A stretch of DNA of 40,410 nt from Treponema sp. (GTDB lineage Bacteria; Spirochaetota; Spirochaetia; Treponematales; Treponemataceae): assembly GCA_024695625.1 (NCBI GenBank), contig JAILHV010000157.1, positions 1-40,410 on the forward strand, given 5' to 3'. The notes beneath the pieces were generated by a model that saw only the letters and a program-made list of their open reading frames with translations, was not told where the DNA came from and made no database searches. Shown here piece by piece: positions 16,291 to 23,445 of the stretch. The position numbers and the translations under genes were made by a program. How positions within the stretch are numbered: position 1 is the first letter of the stretch; every line of letters starts with the position of its first letter.

Positions 16291-17097
16291 ATGAAAATTA
16301 TTATTGCTACGGTCATCGTGGCCGCTATATTGGGACTCCTGCTTGGAGTGCTGCTCGGACTTTTCAAAAAAGTTTTTGCTGTTAAAGTAGACCCAAAAAT
16401 TGAACAGATTATCTCTTTCCTTTCCGGTGGAAACTGCGGTGGCTGCGGTTATGCAGGATGCGCCGCTTTTGCCCAGGCTGTAGTAAAGGGCGAGGCCCCG
16501 GTCACAGGATGCGTTGCCGGTGGAGAAGCTACTGCAAAAAAGATAGCAGAAATATTAGGCGTTGCAGGTGGAAGTGCGCAAAAAAAAGTTGCCTTCCTTG
16601 CCTGCCACGGAACCAATGAATGTGCAAAAAGCAAGGGCATCTACAACGGCGTAAAAACCTGTGCCGCCGCCCAGCTTACCGCAAACGGAACAAAGCTCTG
16701 TGCCTTTGGCTGCATAGGACTTGGCGACTGCGTGGAAGCCTGCCAGTTTGGTGCCCTTAGCATGGGAAAAGACGGACTCCCGGTCGTAGACAGAAGCAAA
16801 TGCACCGGTTGTGCAAAGTGCGTAAAAACTTGCCCCAAAAAGCTCTTTACCCTCTTTGACGCAAACACAAAAGGCTCGGTTGCAGTCTGCGCAAATAAAA
16901 GCGACAACAAGCCGCAAATCCGCAAAGACTGTTCAGCCGGCTGCTTCAAGTGCGGAATGTGCGCAAAAAAATGCCCCGAAGGCTGCATAGACGTAAGCTC
17001 CGGCATTCCTGTCGTAGACTACTCAAAATGCACCAGCTGTGGCGAATGCATCAAGGCCTGCCCGGACAAAGTCCTAACCCTTTTCCAGCAAGCCTAA
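16291..17097 (+). CDS. rnfB: Rnf complex subunit RnfB
   Basis: 268 residues from the ATG at 16291 (GGGGG lies five bases upstream; the GTG at 16288 is too close). It is the ferredoxin-facing subunit. An N-terminal membrane helix is followed by the conserved four-Cys Fe-S domain GGNCGGCGYAGCAAFAQ and then several ferredoxin-type clusters: CAFGCIGLGDCVEACQFGAL, CTGCAKCVKTCPKK, CFKCGMCAKKCPEGC and CTSCGECIKACPDK. It is the last gene of the operon. The order C-D-G-E-A-B is that of the anaerobe-type Rnf clusters. Confidence 0.96.
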   Translation: MKIIIATVIVAAILGLLLGVLLGLFKKVFAVKVDPKIEQIISFLSGGNCGGCGYAGCAAFAQAVVKGEAPVTGCVAGGEATAKKIAEILGVAGGSAQKKVAFLACHGTNECAKSKGIYNGVKTCAAAQLTANGTKLCAFGCIGLGDCVEACQFGALSMGKDGLPVVDRSKCTGCAKCVKTCPKKLFTLFDANTKGSVAVCANKSDNKPQIRKDCSAGCFKCGMCAKKCPEGCIDVSSGIPVVDYSKCTSCGECIKACPDKVLTLFQQA

Positions 17098-17100
17098 ATT

Positions 17101-17118
17101 AAAAAAAAGGGGGGGGGG
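17101..17118 (+). repeat. A8-G10 homopolymer tract after rnfB
   Basis: Eight A followed by ten G lie directly after the rnfB stop codon. Such tracts are prone to slippage. No terminator hairpin is visible here. Confidence 0.7.
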
Positions 17119-17139
17119 AAAGTCCGCTGGAAGCTACGC

Positions 17140-17400
17140 TGCGAGTCCCCCCTACGCCCGCACTTCGTTGCGTTCTACCCCCTCTGCGGGGCAATCCCTT
17201 TGCAAAGCCCCGCAACGCCCCCCGGTTGGTAAGCCTGTCAAACCACCGTCACCCTGAACTTGATTCAGGGTCTGTCCCAATACAAAATATACGGTTGGTG
17301 CTCCGCAGCGAAGCTTCCAGCGGCCCGCCGAACCACGGTTGGTGAGCCTGTCGAACCACCGGCAAAACACCCCCACCCCCAAAGCAAAAATCCCCCTTTA
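17140..17400. repeat. Mixed short repeats (GC-rich blocks, repeat D, GCCTGTC-type repeats)
   Basis: The gap holds GC-rich blocks, GGTTGGTAAGCCTGTCAAACC and GGTTGGTGAGCCTGTCGAAC units, and repeat D at 17252-17270 (CCCTGAACTTGATTCAGGG). No gene is supported from 17098 to 17432. Confidence 0.6.
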
Positions 17401-17419
17401 TATCTTGCCGTTAATCCGC

Positions 17420-17432
17420 TATAATATTGCCG
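17420..17432 (+). promoter_or_regulatory. Leaderless-type promoter (-10 TATAAT)
   Basis: TATAAT (17420-17425), 7 nt (ATTGCCG), then the ATG at 17433. No Shine-Dalgarno. Confidence 0.6.
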
Positions 17433-18092
17433 ATGAAAAAATCAATCCTTACAGCAACAATTCTTTTAACAATCCTTTGCATAGCCTGTGGCGCAAAAGC
17501 CAAGAGCAAAAAGCCAAAGACGCTTATAGAACACGGCCTTTCCCTAATCTCGCTAATGAAGGAAAAAGCAGGAAACCAATCATTCCTTAATCTAATGACA
17601 AACGGCAACGGTGGCATCGCAGAAAAAATGAAAGAAATCGCATCGGGTAACGTATCAAAAGCAAGCGCGGTATATTGCATGAGCGGAGACTTCTACAACT
17701 TTGGCACCTTCCTCTTTAACAGAATGGACTTATCCGGCACTTGGAAAAATCCGGAAGAAGACTTCTATTCAGCCCCGCTAAAAGAAGAAATGAACAAGCG
17801 TTTTGTAAGTGCAATTCCCGCAAGCTGGAACGCCAGGGTTGGTTCAACAGAACTTGCGGTGGCAAGCCTTTTGGAAAGCGAAAAAGCCTTTGTAAGTAAG
17901 AAGCTAAAGTCAGACTGCATCTACATCTTTGAATTCCAGAATGCCTATCCCGTTGCAGTCTGCTTCCTCCGCTACGACGACGGCGCAGTTTTAGCAAAGG
18001 CAACCTACATCTTTGACCGCAACTTTGTTCCCAAGCTAAAAGAAGTCCTGGAAAAATTTGGCAAAGGCATAAAACTTGAGCAGGTAAAGTAA
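17433..18092 (+). CDS. Putative envelope (lipo)protein of unknown function
   Basis: 219 residues. The N-terminus MKKSILTATILLTILCIAC is a signal peptide with a possible spirochaete-style lipobox (cleavage before Cys19; Cys16 is an alternative). The mature part starts with a basic stretch (GAKAKSKKPK). It then has an alpha/beta region (FYNFGTFLFNRMDLSGTWKNPEEDF... to ...YIFEFQNAYPVAVCFLRYDDGAVLAKATYIFD) with no domain I recognise. It is convergent with the lipoprotein gene at 18104, eleven bases apart. Confidence 0.7.
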   Translation: MKKSILTATILLTILCIACGAKAKSKKPKTLIEHGLSLISLMKEKAGNQSFLNLMTNGNGGIAEKMKEIASGNVSKASAVYCMSGDFYNFGTFLFNRMDLSGTWKNPEEDFYSAPLKEEMNKRFVSAIPASWNARVGSTELAVASLLESEKAFVSKKLKSDCIYIFEFQNAYPVAVCFLRYDDGAVLAKATYIFDRNFVPKLKEVLEKFGKGIKLEQVK

Positions 18093-18103
18093 TAACAGCC
18101 CCT

Positions 18104-18823
18104 TCACCCGCCAAGATTAAAATCCCTAAACACAAACCACATAATAAAAATCTGGAAGGGAGACGTAACCACGTCCGCCGCTATTGGGCCAGGGTAGCCA
18201 AGATAAGAGAAAATGTAGGATGGGAAGGGCTTTCCTTTTCCGTAAAAATCCATCACGCTTTTTGACGGAATAAAAAAGGCAAAGCTGTACTTGTTCTTCA
18301 TGGGTGAATTGTAGTCGCACCGCAAAAAGAGAACCTTTCCCTTCTGCCGGGCTGAAACCGCAACCAAGCAGTTGGCAAGGCTCTTTTCCCCAGAAAAATC
18401 CTCCGCGCTGGCTTCAAGAATTTCAAGGCCTTCCGCCATTTTGAACTCGTCAGCCTCATAATCATATAGCTGGGGACCTCTATTGGACCACTTGTAGCGG
18501 CTCAGTTCACTAACAGGAACAATAAACCTCTCTGAATATTCCTTGTCCTCGTGCCACTCTTCATCCTTGTGGGGAAGACATATTTTTACGTACCTGTCCT
18601 TGCCTGTTTCTATAAGATTCTTAAAGACAAAGACATCGTAAAAAGCACCATTGTAATCCTGGCATCCTATATAGTGCCCCAACCTGTTGTCGTCAGAAAA
18701 AGGCTTTTCAATGTACTCATTCGCCCCATGCTCCACAACTTCATCGTGGTACATCATTGTAAAGCAGCCGCTGAATAAAAACAGGCTCAAAAGAAAAAAC
18801 AAAGCACTGCAAACTTTTTTCAT
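18104..18823 (-). CDS. Lipoprotein, YceK/DUF1375-like C-terminus
   Basis: 239 residues from the ATG at 18823 (MKKVCSALFFLLSLFLFSGC, lipobox LFSGC). An upstream in-frame ATG at 18871 would put 16 non-signal residues first and is rejected. TATACT (18840-18835) lies 11 nt before the start, so the 5' leader is only a few bases. The C-terminus, YIFSYLGYPGPIAADVVTSPFQIFIMW, resembles the YP...P-x-x-AD-x-x-x-x-P-F pattern of YceK-type small lipoproteins. The central part is unrecognised. It is probably anchored in the periplasm or outer membrane; the function is unknown. Confidence 0.7.
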   Translation of the reverse strand: MKKVCSALFFLLSLFLFSGCFTMMYHDEVVEHGANEYIEKPFSDDNRLGHYIGCQDYNGAFYDVFVFKNLIETGKDRYVKICLPHKDEEWHEDKEYSERFIVPVSELSRYKWSNRGPQLYDYEADEFKMAEGLEILEASAEDFSGEKSLANCLVAVSARQKGKVLFLRCDYNSPMKNKYSFAFFIPSKSVMDFYGKGKPFPSYIFSYLGYPGPIAADVVTSPFQIFIMWFVFRDFNLGG

Positions 18824-18878
18824 ATACAGCAGATAGTATATCCGCAGAGTAATTTTGTCAATCAAAGGCACTTAGAGT

Positions 18879-19113
18879 GTAGAAGGTAAGTGCAATCCTA
18901 ATTGAGACTTAACAAAAATTAATCCAAATGTGGAAGCACTTCCATTCCCGGCAGGAACCGTGTCAAAAAAGCATGGTGTGCGGTATTTGGTATCTGACTC
19001 CCTTCGGTCGCACCGCACAAATGCTTTTTTGCCACGAACCCTGCCTCCATTACAGTGCTTCCGCACATTGTTTTACTATATTACATTCCCTATCTTAAGC
19101 ACTTACCTTCTGC
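18879..19113. repeat. Family A inverted-repeat element, copy 2 (235 bp, inverted)
   Basis: Ends GTAGAAGGTAAGTGC (18879-18893) and GCACTTACCTTCTGC (19099-19113). Read on the minus strand it aligns along its length with the copy at 3950-4186: GTAAAACAATGTGCGGAAGC, AGGGTTCGTGGC, GCGACCGAAGGGAGTCAGA, GGTTCCTGCCGGGAATGG. The central stem differs: it is AAAAAAGCAT / ATGCTTTTTT here instead of GAAAATCCAT / ATGGATTTTC, so both arms have changed together. Confidence 0.8.
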
Positions 19114-19118
19114 AACAA

Positions 19119-19931
19119 CTAGCTCTGGTACTCCTCTTCAAACATGTTAATCATGTCGGCAAGTTCATCGTCATCCAGAATATCTATCGCCTTAGCCCTC
19201 ATCGTGTCAGGCACACCGTAGAAAGCCTCCGCAATCGCACCGGTAATGCAGGCCAAAGTGTCGCTGTCTCCGCCAAGAGAAACCGCAGTCCTAATTGCAT
19301 CCTCAAAATCAGCTGATTCAAGGAAAGCCTCTATTGCCTGGGGAACCGTGTCCTGGCAAAGCGCACCAAAACCGTAGCTTGGACGAATCTGGTCAATCGT
19401 AAAGTCAAGCTTGTAGTAGTTCTTTTCCACATAGTCACGGATTTCTTCCTTTGACTTACCCTGCTTTGCAAGGACAATGCAGACAGCAACAGCCTCCGCC
19501 CCCTTTATTCCCTCGGGGTGATTGTGGGTGGTACGCGTTATCTCGTATGAAAGTTTTTTTGCATCCTCTATGTCTTTTGCCGCAAAACCAACCGGGCTTA
19601 TCCTCATGGCGGCACCGTTTCCGCAGCTGTTGTAAGGTGCAGGTTCCGCACTGGTAAGCCAAGCCCTAAAGCCGTGCCCGTATTCACTCATAAATTCCGG
19701 GTACTCGCGGCCAAGCTTCCTCATGGCACTGACTGTTTCCGTAAAGAGGTTTGTTTCCCTGCCCTTTTCCGTCTGCCGCTTCCAGCGCAAAATTGCAACG
19801 GCAACCGCAATAGTCATAAGGCTGTCGTCCGTAGGTCGGTGGTCAAGCCCAAAGATTTCAAAATCCTTAAACTTGTAGTTGTTGAATTCAAAAGCACTGC
19901 CGGCAATGTCGCCAATAATTGCACCAATCAT
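19119..19931 (-). CDS. ADP-ribosylglycohydrolase family protein
   Basis: 270 residues from the ATG at 19931, which has AGGAGG five bases upstream (an in-frame GTG at 19937 overlaps that site). This DraG/ARH family removes ADP-ribose from proteins or hydrolyses related N- or O-glycosides, using a binuclear metal centre. Family marks are MIGAIIGDIAGSAFEF at the N-terminus, the metal-binding TDDSLMTIAVA near residue 35, CGNGAAMRISPVGF, and GGDSDTLACITGAIAEAFYG near the C-terminus. The gene lies downstream of the Fic toxin pair on the same strand, separated by a large hairpin repeat. It could counter an ADP-ribosylating toxin, but nothing in the sequence fixes its substrate. Confidence 0.88.
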   Translation of the reverse strand: MIGAIIGDIAGSAFEFNNYKFKDFEIFGLDHRPTDDSLMTIAVAVAILRWKRQTEKGRETNLFTETVSAMRKLGREYPEFMSEYGHGFRAWLTSAEPAPYNSCGNGAAMRISPVGFAAKDIEDAKKLSYEITRTTHNHPEGIKGAEAVAVCIVLAKQGKSKEEIRDYVEKNYYKLDFTIDQIRPSYGFGALCQDTVPQAIEAFLESADFEDAIRTAVSLGGDSDTLACITGAIAEAFYGVPDTMRAKAIDILDDDELADMINMFEEEYQS

Positions 19932-19959
19932 AGTCACCTCCTCCCGTATGAACTATGGA

Positions 19960-20113
19960 AATCTGTTTGCAGAATATGACTGTGGGACGTAGGAAAAAAC
20001 AAAAAGGGGAACCCGCCCAAAAGGCCTGACACCTCGTATATAGATAAACGGCGGGGGATTCCGTTTTGTTTTTTCCGTAACTGGGACCCGCAGGCATATT
20101 CTGCAAACAGATT
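19960..20113. repeat. Family B long-hairpin element, copy 1
   Basis: Outer arms of 19 bp pair perfectly (19960-19978 with 20095-20113: AATCTGTTTGCAGAATATG and its complement). Next come the conserved junctions GTGGGACGTAGG and CCGTAACTGGGACCCGC, then inner arms GGAAAAAACAAAA / TTTTGTTTTTTCC (19992-20004, 20064-20076). The same junctions occur at 38429-38586 with different arms. The element lies between fic and the glycohydrolase gene and could act as a transcription barrier or processing site. Confidence 0.8.
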
Positions 20114-20143
20114 ATTCAAACAAATTACGACACAAACATTATA

Positions 20144-20752
20144 TCATACATTTGCAATTTTAATAGAAGAAAAAATTAAATTTTGCAGGGGAGTAAGGCT
20201 TCCGCTAAAGGATTCTATGCTTGCGCTAAGCAGTTCAGCCGGGCTAAAAGCAGAAAAGTCCAGCTCCCAGCCCAGATTCCTCGCAAGAAAAGTTATAAAA
20301 AGCCTTTGCGTGCGGCCGTTACCCTCGCGGAAAGGATGAATGGCGTTAATCTCGCTAAGATAGTAGGCAAGCCGCTCAGCGGTGTCGCTCTTTGTAAGGC
20401 AATTCTTTAAATAGTTTTCAGATTTAAGCCTGCCAAAAAGCTCCTCCGCCTGGTCGGAAATGTAAATCGCATTGCAGAACATATCTTCCTTAGAAATATT
20501 CACAATGCGGTTCTTCCCCGCCCACTCATAAATGTCGCTAAAAAGAAAATAATGGATTTTTTTTAGGTGGTTAAAGTCAAAGTTGCCCTGAATCCCCGAC
20601 TGGAGAGCCTGGGCATACCTAAGCGAAGTTATCTTTCGCTCGGCTTCCTCAAGCTCCTGGGCATTAGTTATATTCAGCTTGTTTTTTAGAACGGAAGTTC
20701 CGGGGTAGCAGTAATAGTCGTCTACAGTATACTCGTATCCGTCTTTAAGCAT
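20144..20752 (-). CDS. Fic family AMP-transferase toxin (class I)
   Basis: 202 residues, the length of stand-alone FicT toxins that transfer AMP from ATP onto target proteins such as type II topoisomerases. The complete catalytic motif is HPFREGNGRTQR (139-150; His139 is the general base). The upstream TGYFN-like anchor helix region and the FSDIYEWAGKNRIVNISKED flap (71-90) are also typical. There is no inhibitory motif inside the protein, as expected when the antitoxin is separate. The ATG at 20752 overlaps the end of the small antitoxin gene by eight bases. The C-terminus (LTPLQNLIFSSIKIANV) is like other short FicT proteins. Confidence 0.93.
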   Translation of the reverse strand: MLKDGYEYTVDDYYCYPGTSVLKNKLNITNAQELEEAERKITSLRYAQALQSGIQGNFDFNHLKKIHYFLFSDIYEWAGKNRIVNISKEDMFCNAIYISDQAEELFGRLKSENYLKNCLTKSDTAERLAYYLSEINAIHPFREGNGRTQRLFITFLARNLGWELDFSAFSPAELLSASIESFSGSLTPLQNLIFSSIKIANV

Positions 20753-20921
20753 AAGCCCGAACCGGCTTTGAATACTGCTTTACAATGTCAGCCACCGCGT
20801 CCGAAAAATCTTTTTTACCTTCAAGGCATTTTTTTATAGAAAGCTGCTCGTCATCTGTCAGCACAAGCCCTTCCATCCTCAAAGAAATGTCCGTGTTTTT
20901 AACAATCGTTTCAACGTTCAT
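20745..20921 (-). CDS. Fic antitoxin, VbhA/FicA-like (58 residues)
   Basis: A 58-residue protein, MNVETIVKNTDISLRMEGLV followed by LTDDEQLSIKKCLEGKKDFS and a charged helical end. It contains SLRMEG (13-18), which fits the Fic inhibitory motif (S/T)xxxE(G/N); in known pairs its Glu reaches into the Fic active site and blocks ATP gamma-phosphate binding. Gene order (antitoxin first) and the 8-bp overlap with fic are as in VbhA/VbhT and FicA/FicT pairs. The promoter TTGAAA (20956-20951)-N17-TAGGAT (20933-20928) lies 6 nt before the ATG. Confidence 0.88.
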   Translation of the reverse strand: MNVETIVKNTDISLRMEGLVLTDDEQLSIKKCLEGKKDFSDAVADIVKQYSKPVRAYA

Positions 20922-20956
20922 ACCCTTATCCTACCACAAATTCAATTTTTTTTCAA
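20922..20956 (-). promoter_or_regulatory. Promoter TTGAAA-N17-TAGGAT of the Fic antitoxin-toxin operon
   Basis: -35 TTGAAA at 20956-20951, a 17-bp spacer and -10 TAGGAT at 20933-20928, then AAGGGT and the ATG at 20921. Transcription should start at or within a base or two of the ATG. Confidence 0.55.
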
Positions 20957-21025
20957 CCAAGCCCCCCGTTTTTTGAAAGAACCGCCACCCAAAACGCAGT
21001 CCATCACCCAAAACGAAGCCTGTCA

Positions 21026-21245
21026 CCCTGAACTCGTTTCAGGGTCTGTATAAGCCTCCCCATGTTTGTATAGTTTTCTGGACGATGCCTTTAACAGCTC
21101 TACCATCCACCCTTTTGCTATAACCGGCCGTCATGCCAACTCGTCACCGCCCTTCCGGGGTTCCGGGGGCCCCAACCCCCTCCATTCCTACGGAACGGGC
21201 TTTCGCCCGCCCCTCCACGGCGGCGTAGGCTGGTGCAAAAAACAT
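21026..21245 (+). repeat. Repeat D (21026-21044) and composite family C repeat (21074-21245)
   Basis: CCCTGAACTCGTTTCAGGG is followed by TTTTCTGGACGATGCC, CTCTACCATCCACC, a GCCCTTCCGGGGTTCCGGGG block and CCCCTCCACGGCGGCGTAGG. No gene is supported from 20957 to 21410. Confidence 0.7.
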
Positions 21246-21434
21246 CCCCTGAACATATCCCATCACCCTAACGAAGTCCGTCACCCTGAATGCAGTCCGT
21301 CACCCTGAACTTGTTTCAGGGTCTGTACACCTTTTCCTCGCCCCTTGACGCGGCACTTTTTTTTTGTATAGTACTTTTAGGTTAAAACTATCTTAACCAA
21401 GGAGATTACAATGAAAAAAATAGCAACAATTGCT
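21204..21434 (+). repeat. Segmental duplication flank, copy 1 (upstream of first lipoprotein)
   Basis: The run from CGCCCGCCCCTCCACGGCGG through the promoter, Shine-Dalgarno and first codons is nearly identical to 22179-22390. This copy has one extra unit of about 20 bp (TGCAGTCCGTCACCCTGAA) before repeat D. A third, partial copy of the left part lies at 23216-23352. Confidence 0.85.
21345..21404 (+). promoter_or_regulatory. Promoter and RBS of first duplicated lipoprotein
   Basis: TTGACG (21345-21350), a 16-bp spacer containing a T9 run, TATAGT (21367-21372), a GTTAAAACTATCTTAAC inverted repeat and AAGGAG (21399-21404) seven bases before the ATG. Confidence 0.8.
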
Positions 21435-22106
21435 TTAACAGTAGCAGCTCTTAGCCTTGCTTTCACCCTTGCATCATGTTCTGGCGGATCATCAGGTGGC
21501 GGATCATCATCCGGTAGCAGCAGCGGCCTCCCCGCAACTTCACCTTACGGCTCAGGTCCCGCAAGCGATGCCGCCGGTGCAAGCAGTGCTATTACACTAC
21601 TTGACTACGACGACTCTGAACTTAATAACAAGATCTTCAAAAGAGTCTACGATGATGATGGCGAAACCAAGACAAAATACTATCTCTTCTATAATGGCAA
21701 CTGCTATGAATCCAGCAACCAGAATGTCACCCCCTCTAACAACCAAGATGATGACGATCCTGATATTATCGGTTACGGCGGAAAATTCTACCGTGAAGCA
21801 GGTGACGATGAGTTTGAGCGTATAAGCGGATCTGGCTTGTTTGCAACATTTAGATCTGCGGATCACGAGATGACCATGACCTTTAAAAGTGACGGAACTT
21901 TTACAGCTAGCATGGAGGAAGATGGTGAGACTTTTACTCTCCCTGGATATTTCAGGAACGTATCTGGTGTAATAGACCTGACCCTTTATACTCCAGATGG
22001 TGAAACTTTCACATCAAAAGTATTCTATGATGGCACATACCTCACCACCATTGATTCTCAGAACGAACTCATATTTGTAAACAATTATTCAGAACTAGTC
22101 AGGTAA
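21411..22106 (+). CDS. Lipoprotein, paralogue 1 of a tandem pair
   Basis: 231 residues. The signal peptide MKKIATIALTVAALSLAFTL ends in lipobox LASC (Cys23). A Gly/Ser-rich linker (SGGSSGGGSSSGSSSGLPAT) follows. The mature domain contains LNNKIFKRVYDDDGETKTKYYLFYNGNCYESSNQ and several short beta-rich repeats (GTFTASMEEDGETFTL, LYTPDGETFTSKVFYDGTYL). It is acidic and probably surface-exposed or periplasmic. No known domain is recognised. The paralogue at 22367 shares the signal peptide, the DLNNKVF/Y-FNGKCYKSSN region and the general plan, but the rest is strongly diverged. Confidence 0.8.
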   Translation: MKKIATIALTVAALSLAFTLASCSGGSSGGGSSSGSSSGLPATSPYGSGPASDAAGASSAITLLDYDDSELNNKIFKRVYDDDGETKTKYYLFYNGNCYESSNQNVTPSNNQDDDDPDIIGYGGKFYREAGDDEFERISGSGLFATFRSADHEMTMTFKSDGTFTASMEEDGETFTLPGYFRNVSGVIDLTLYTPDGETFTSKVFYDGTYLTTIDSQNELIFVNNYSELVR

Positions 22107-22126
22107 ACATCCCGCCTAAAACAATA

Positions 22127-22178
22127 CCCCGCAAGGAAACGGCTCATCTGCTGCTCTTCCTGCGGGGATTTTTTTTTG
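22127..22178 (+). terminator. Intrinsic terminator after lipoprotein 1
   Basis: CCCCGCAAGGAA (22127-22138) pairs with TTCCTGCGGGG (22157-22167), followed by A and a T10 run. An equivalent terminator follows the second paralogue. Confidence 0.85.
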
Positions 22179-22390
22179 CGCCCGCCCCTCCACGGCGGCG
22201 TAGGCTGGTGCAAAAAACATCCCCTGAACATATCCCATCACCCTAACGAAGTCCGTCACCCTGAACTTGTTTCAGGGTCTGTACACCTTTCCCCCGCCCC
22301 TTGACGCGGCACTTTTTTTTTGTATAGTACTTTTAGGTTAAAACTATTTTAACCAAGGAGATTACAATGAAAAAATTAGCAACAATTGCA
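22179..22390 (+). repeat. Segmental duplication flank, copy 2
   Basis: Nearly identical to 21204-21434, minus the extra tandem unit. It includes repeat D (22259-22277) and the promoter TTGACG (22301-22306)-N16-TATAGT (22323-22328) with AAGGAG at 22355-22360. It begins directly after the T-run of the first terminator. Confidence 0.85.
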
Positions 22391-22993
22391 TTGGCAGCAG
22401 CAGCCCTTGCCCTTGCATTCAACTTTGCATCATGCTCAGGCGGTTCTAGCTCTTCATCAGACGACGACGTAGCAAGCTTGGCAGCAGGCGGTTCAAGCGG
22501 AGGCACTTCATTCACAGACGGTGCCGTCCAGGGACTTAGCTACAGCAGCGATGACCTCAACAACAAGGTTTTCTCTTACGAGGATGACGGAACAAAATAC
22601 CTTGGCTTCCTCAACGGCAAATGCTACAAATCCAGCAACCCATCCAGTTTTCAAAGTTCCAAAGAAAAAGATTATCTAATCATCAAATACGATGGACACT
22701 TATATAGGAGTCGCGCTTTTATACGCACAAGCGGCACAGGCCTTACTGGCTCTTTCTCGGACGGAGAAGCCACTTTTACCTTTGCTAATGGTGGCAGCGG
22801 TACTGCCGCTTTTCCAGGTGAAGATGGAGTAGAAACAGTGAATTTCACCTACACCAATAATGATGGCGAGCTAACGTTAGCGATTCCTGGAGAGGGAAAC
22901 GCGAAAATGTACTACAATGGAAGCAACAGAATCTACTATGTTGATGATGAAGCCCGCCTTACTTTTGAACAAACAGGCGTCACAGTTAATTAA
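22367..22993 (+). CDS. Lipoprotein, paralogue 2 of a tandem pair
   Basis: 208 residues. The signal peptide MKKLATIALAAAALALAFNF has lipobox FASC (Cys23). A Ser/Asp-rich linker is followed by YSSDDLNNKVFSYEDDGTKYLGFLNGKCYKSSN, which aligns with the first paralogue (ELNNKIFKRVYDDD...YYLFYNGNCYESSN). The C-terminal half, LTGSFSDGEATFTFANGGSG... to ...YYNGSNRIYYVDDEARLTFEQ, also follows the same order of strands. Function unknown. Its promoter, leader, signal peptide and terminator are almost the same as those of its neighbour, while the mature parts differ. Confidence 0.8.
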   Translation: MKKLATIALAAAALALAFNFASCSGGSSSSSDDDVASLAAGGSSGGTSFTDGAVQGLSYSSDDLNNKVFSYEDDGTKYLGFLNGKCYKSSNPSSFQSSKEKDYLIIKYDGHLYRSRAFIRTSGTGLTGSFSDGEATFTFANGGSGTAAFPGEDGVETVNFTYTNNDGELTLAIPGEGNAKMYYNGSNRIYYVDDEARLTFEQTGVTVN

Positions 22994-23022
22994 TATAGAA
23001 TAAAACCCGCATAAAACACTTC

Positions 23023-23079
23023 CCCCGCAAGGAACCGGCACACTTCACACCTGCCGCAATTCCTGCGGGGATTTTTTTT
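23023..23079 (+). terminator. Intrinsic terminator after lipoprotein 2
   Basis: CCCCGCAAGGAA (23023-23034) and TTCCTGCGGGG (23060-23070), then A and a T8 run. The stem is the same as in the first terminator, with a different loop. Confidence 0.85.
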
Positions 23080-23089
23080 ATACCCTACT

Positions 23090-23352
23090 CTTATGGACGG
23101 TACTTTTAACGGCTCTACCATCTATTCTTTTGCTATAACCGGCCGTCATGCCAATCGTCACCGCCCTTCCACCCTTCGCTAACGCTCATTGCCGCTTCGC
23201 GGCAACTCCGGGGTTCCACGGCGGCGTAGGCTGGTGCAAAAAACACCCCCAGAACGCATCCCGTCACCTTTAAACGAGTCCGCCACCCTAAACGAAGTCC
23301 GTCACCCTAAACGAAGTCCGTCACCCTGAACTTGTTTCAGGGTCTGTACACC
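23090..23352 (+). repeat. Composite family C repeat plus third duplication flank and 19-bp tandem units
   Basis: It starts with TATGGACGGTACTTTTAACG and CTCTACCATC, then GCCCTTCCACCC and CCACGGCGGCGTAGGCTGG. It continues into about three tandem units based on AACGAAGTCCGTCACCCTA and ends in repeat D (23324-23342). No gene is supported from 22994 to 23445. Confidence 0.75.
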
Positions 23353-23388
23353 TTTTCCCCTCCTTCAAAAAAGAAAGCCACTCTACGC

Positions 23389-23440
23389 TTGAATTTTAAT
23401 CCTCTTTTCGACATAATTTATTAAAAGTAGCACTTGGAGG
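23389..23440 (+). promoter_or_regulatory. Promoter TTGAAT-N17-CATAAT and RBS
   Basis: -35 TTGAAT (23389-23394), a 17-bp spacer, -10 CATAAT (23412-23417), then GGAGG (23436-23440) five bases before the ATG at 23446. Confidence 0.65.
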
Positions 23441-23445
23441 AAAAA

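Noticed and set aside
21066-21308. 80-codon open frame upstream of the first lipoprotein
   Set aside because: It consists entirely of family C and D repeat sequence and lacks a ribosome-binding site.
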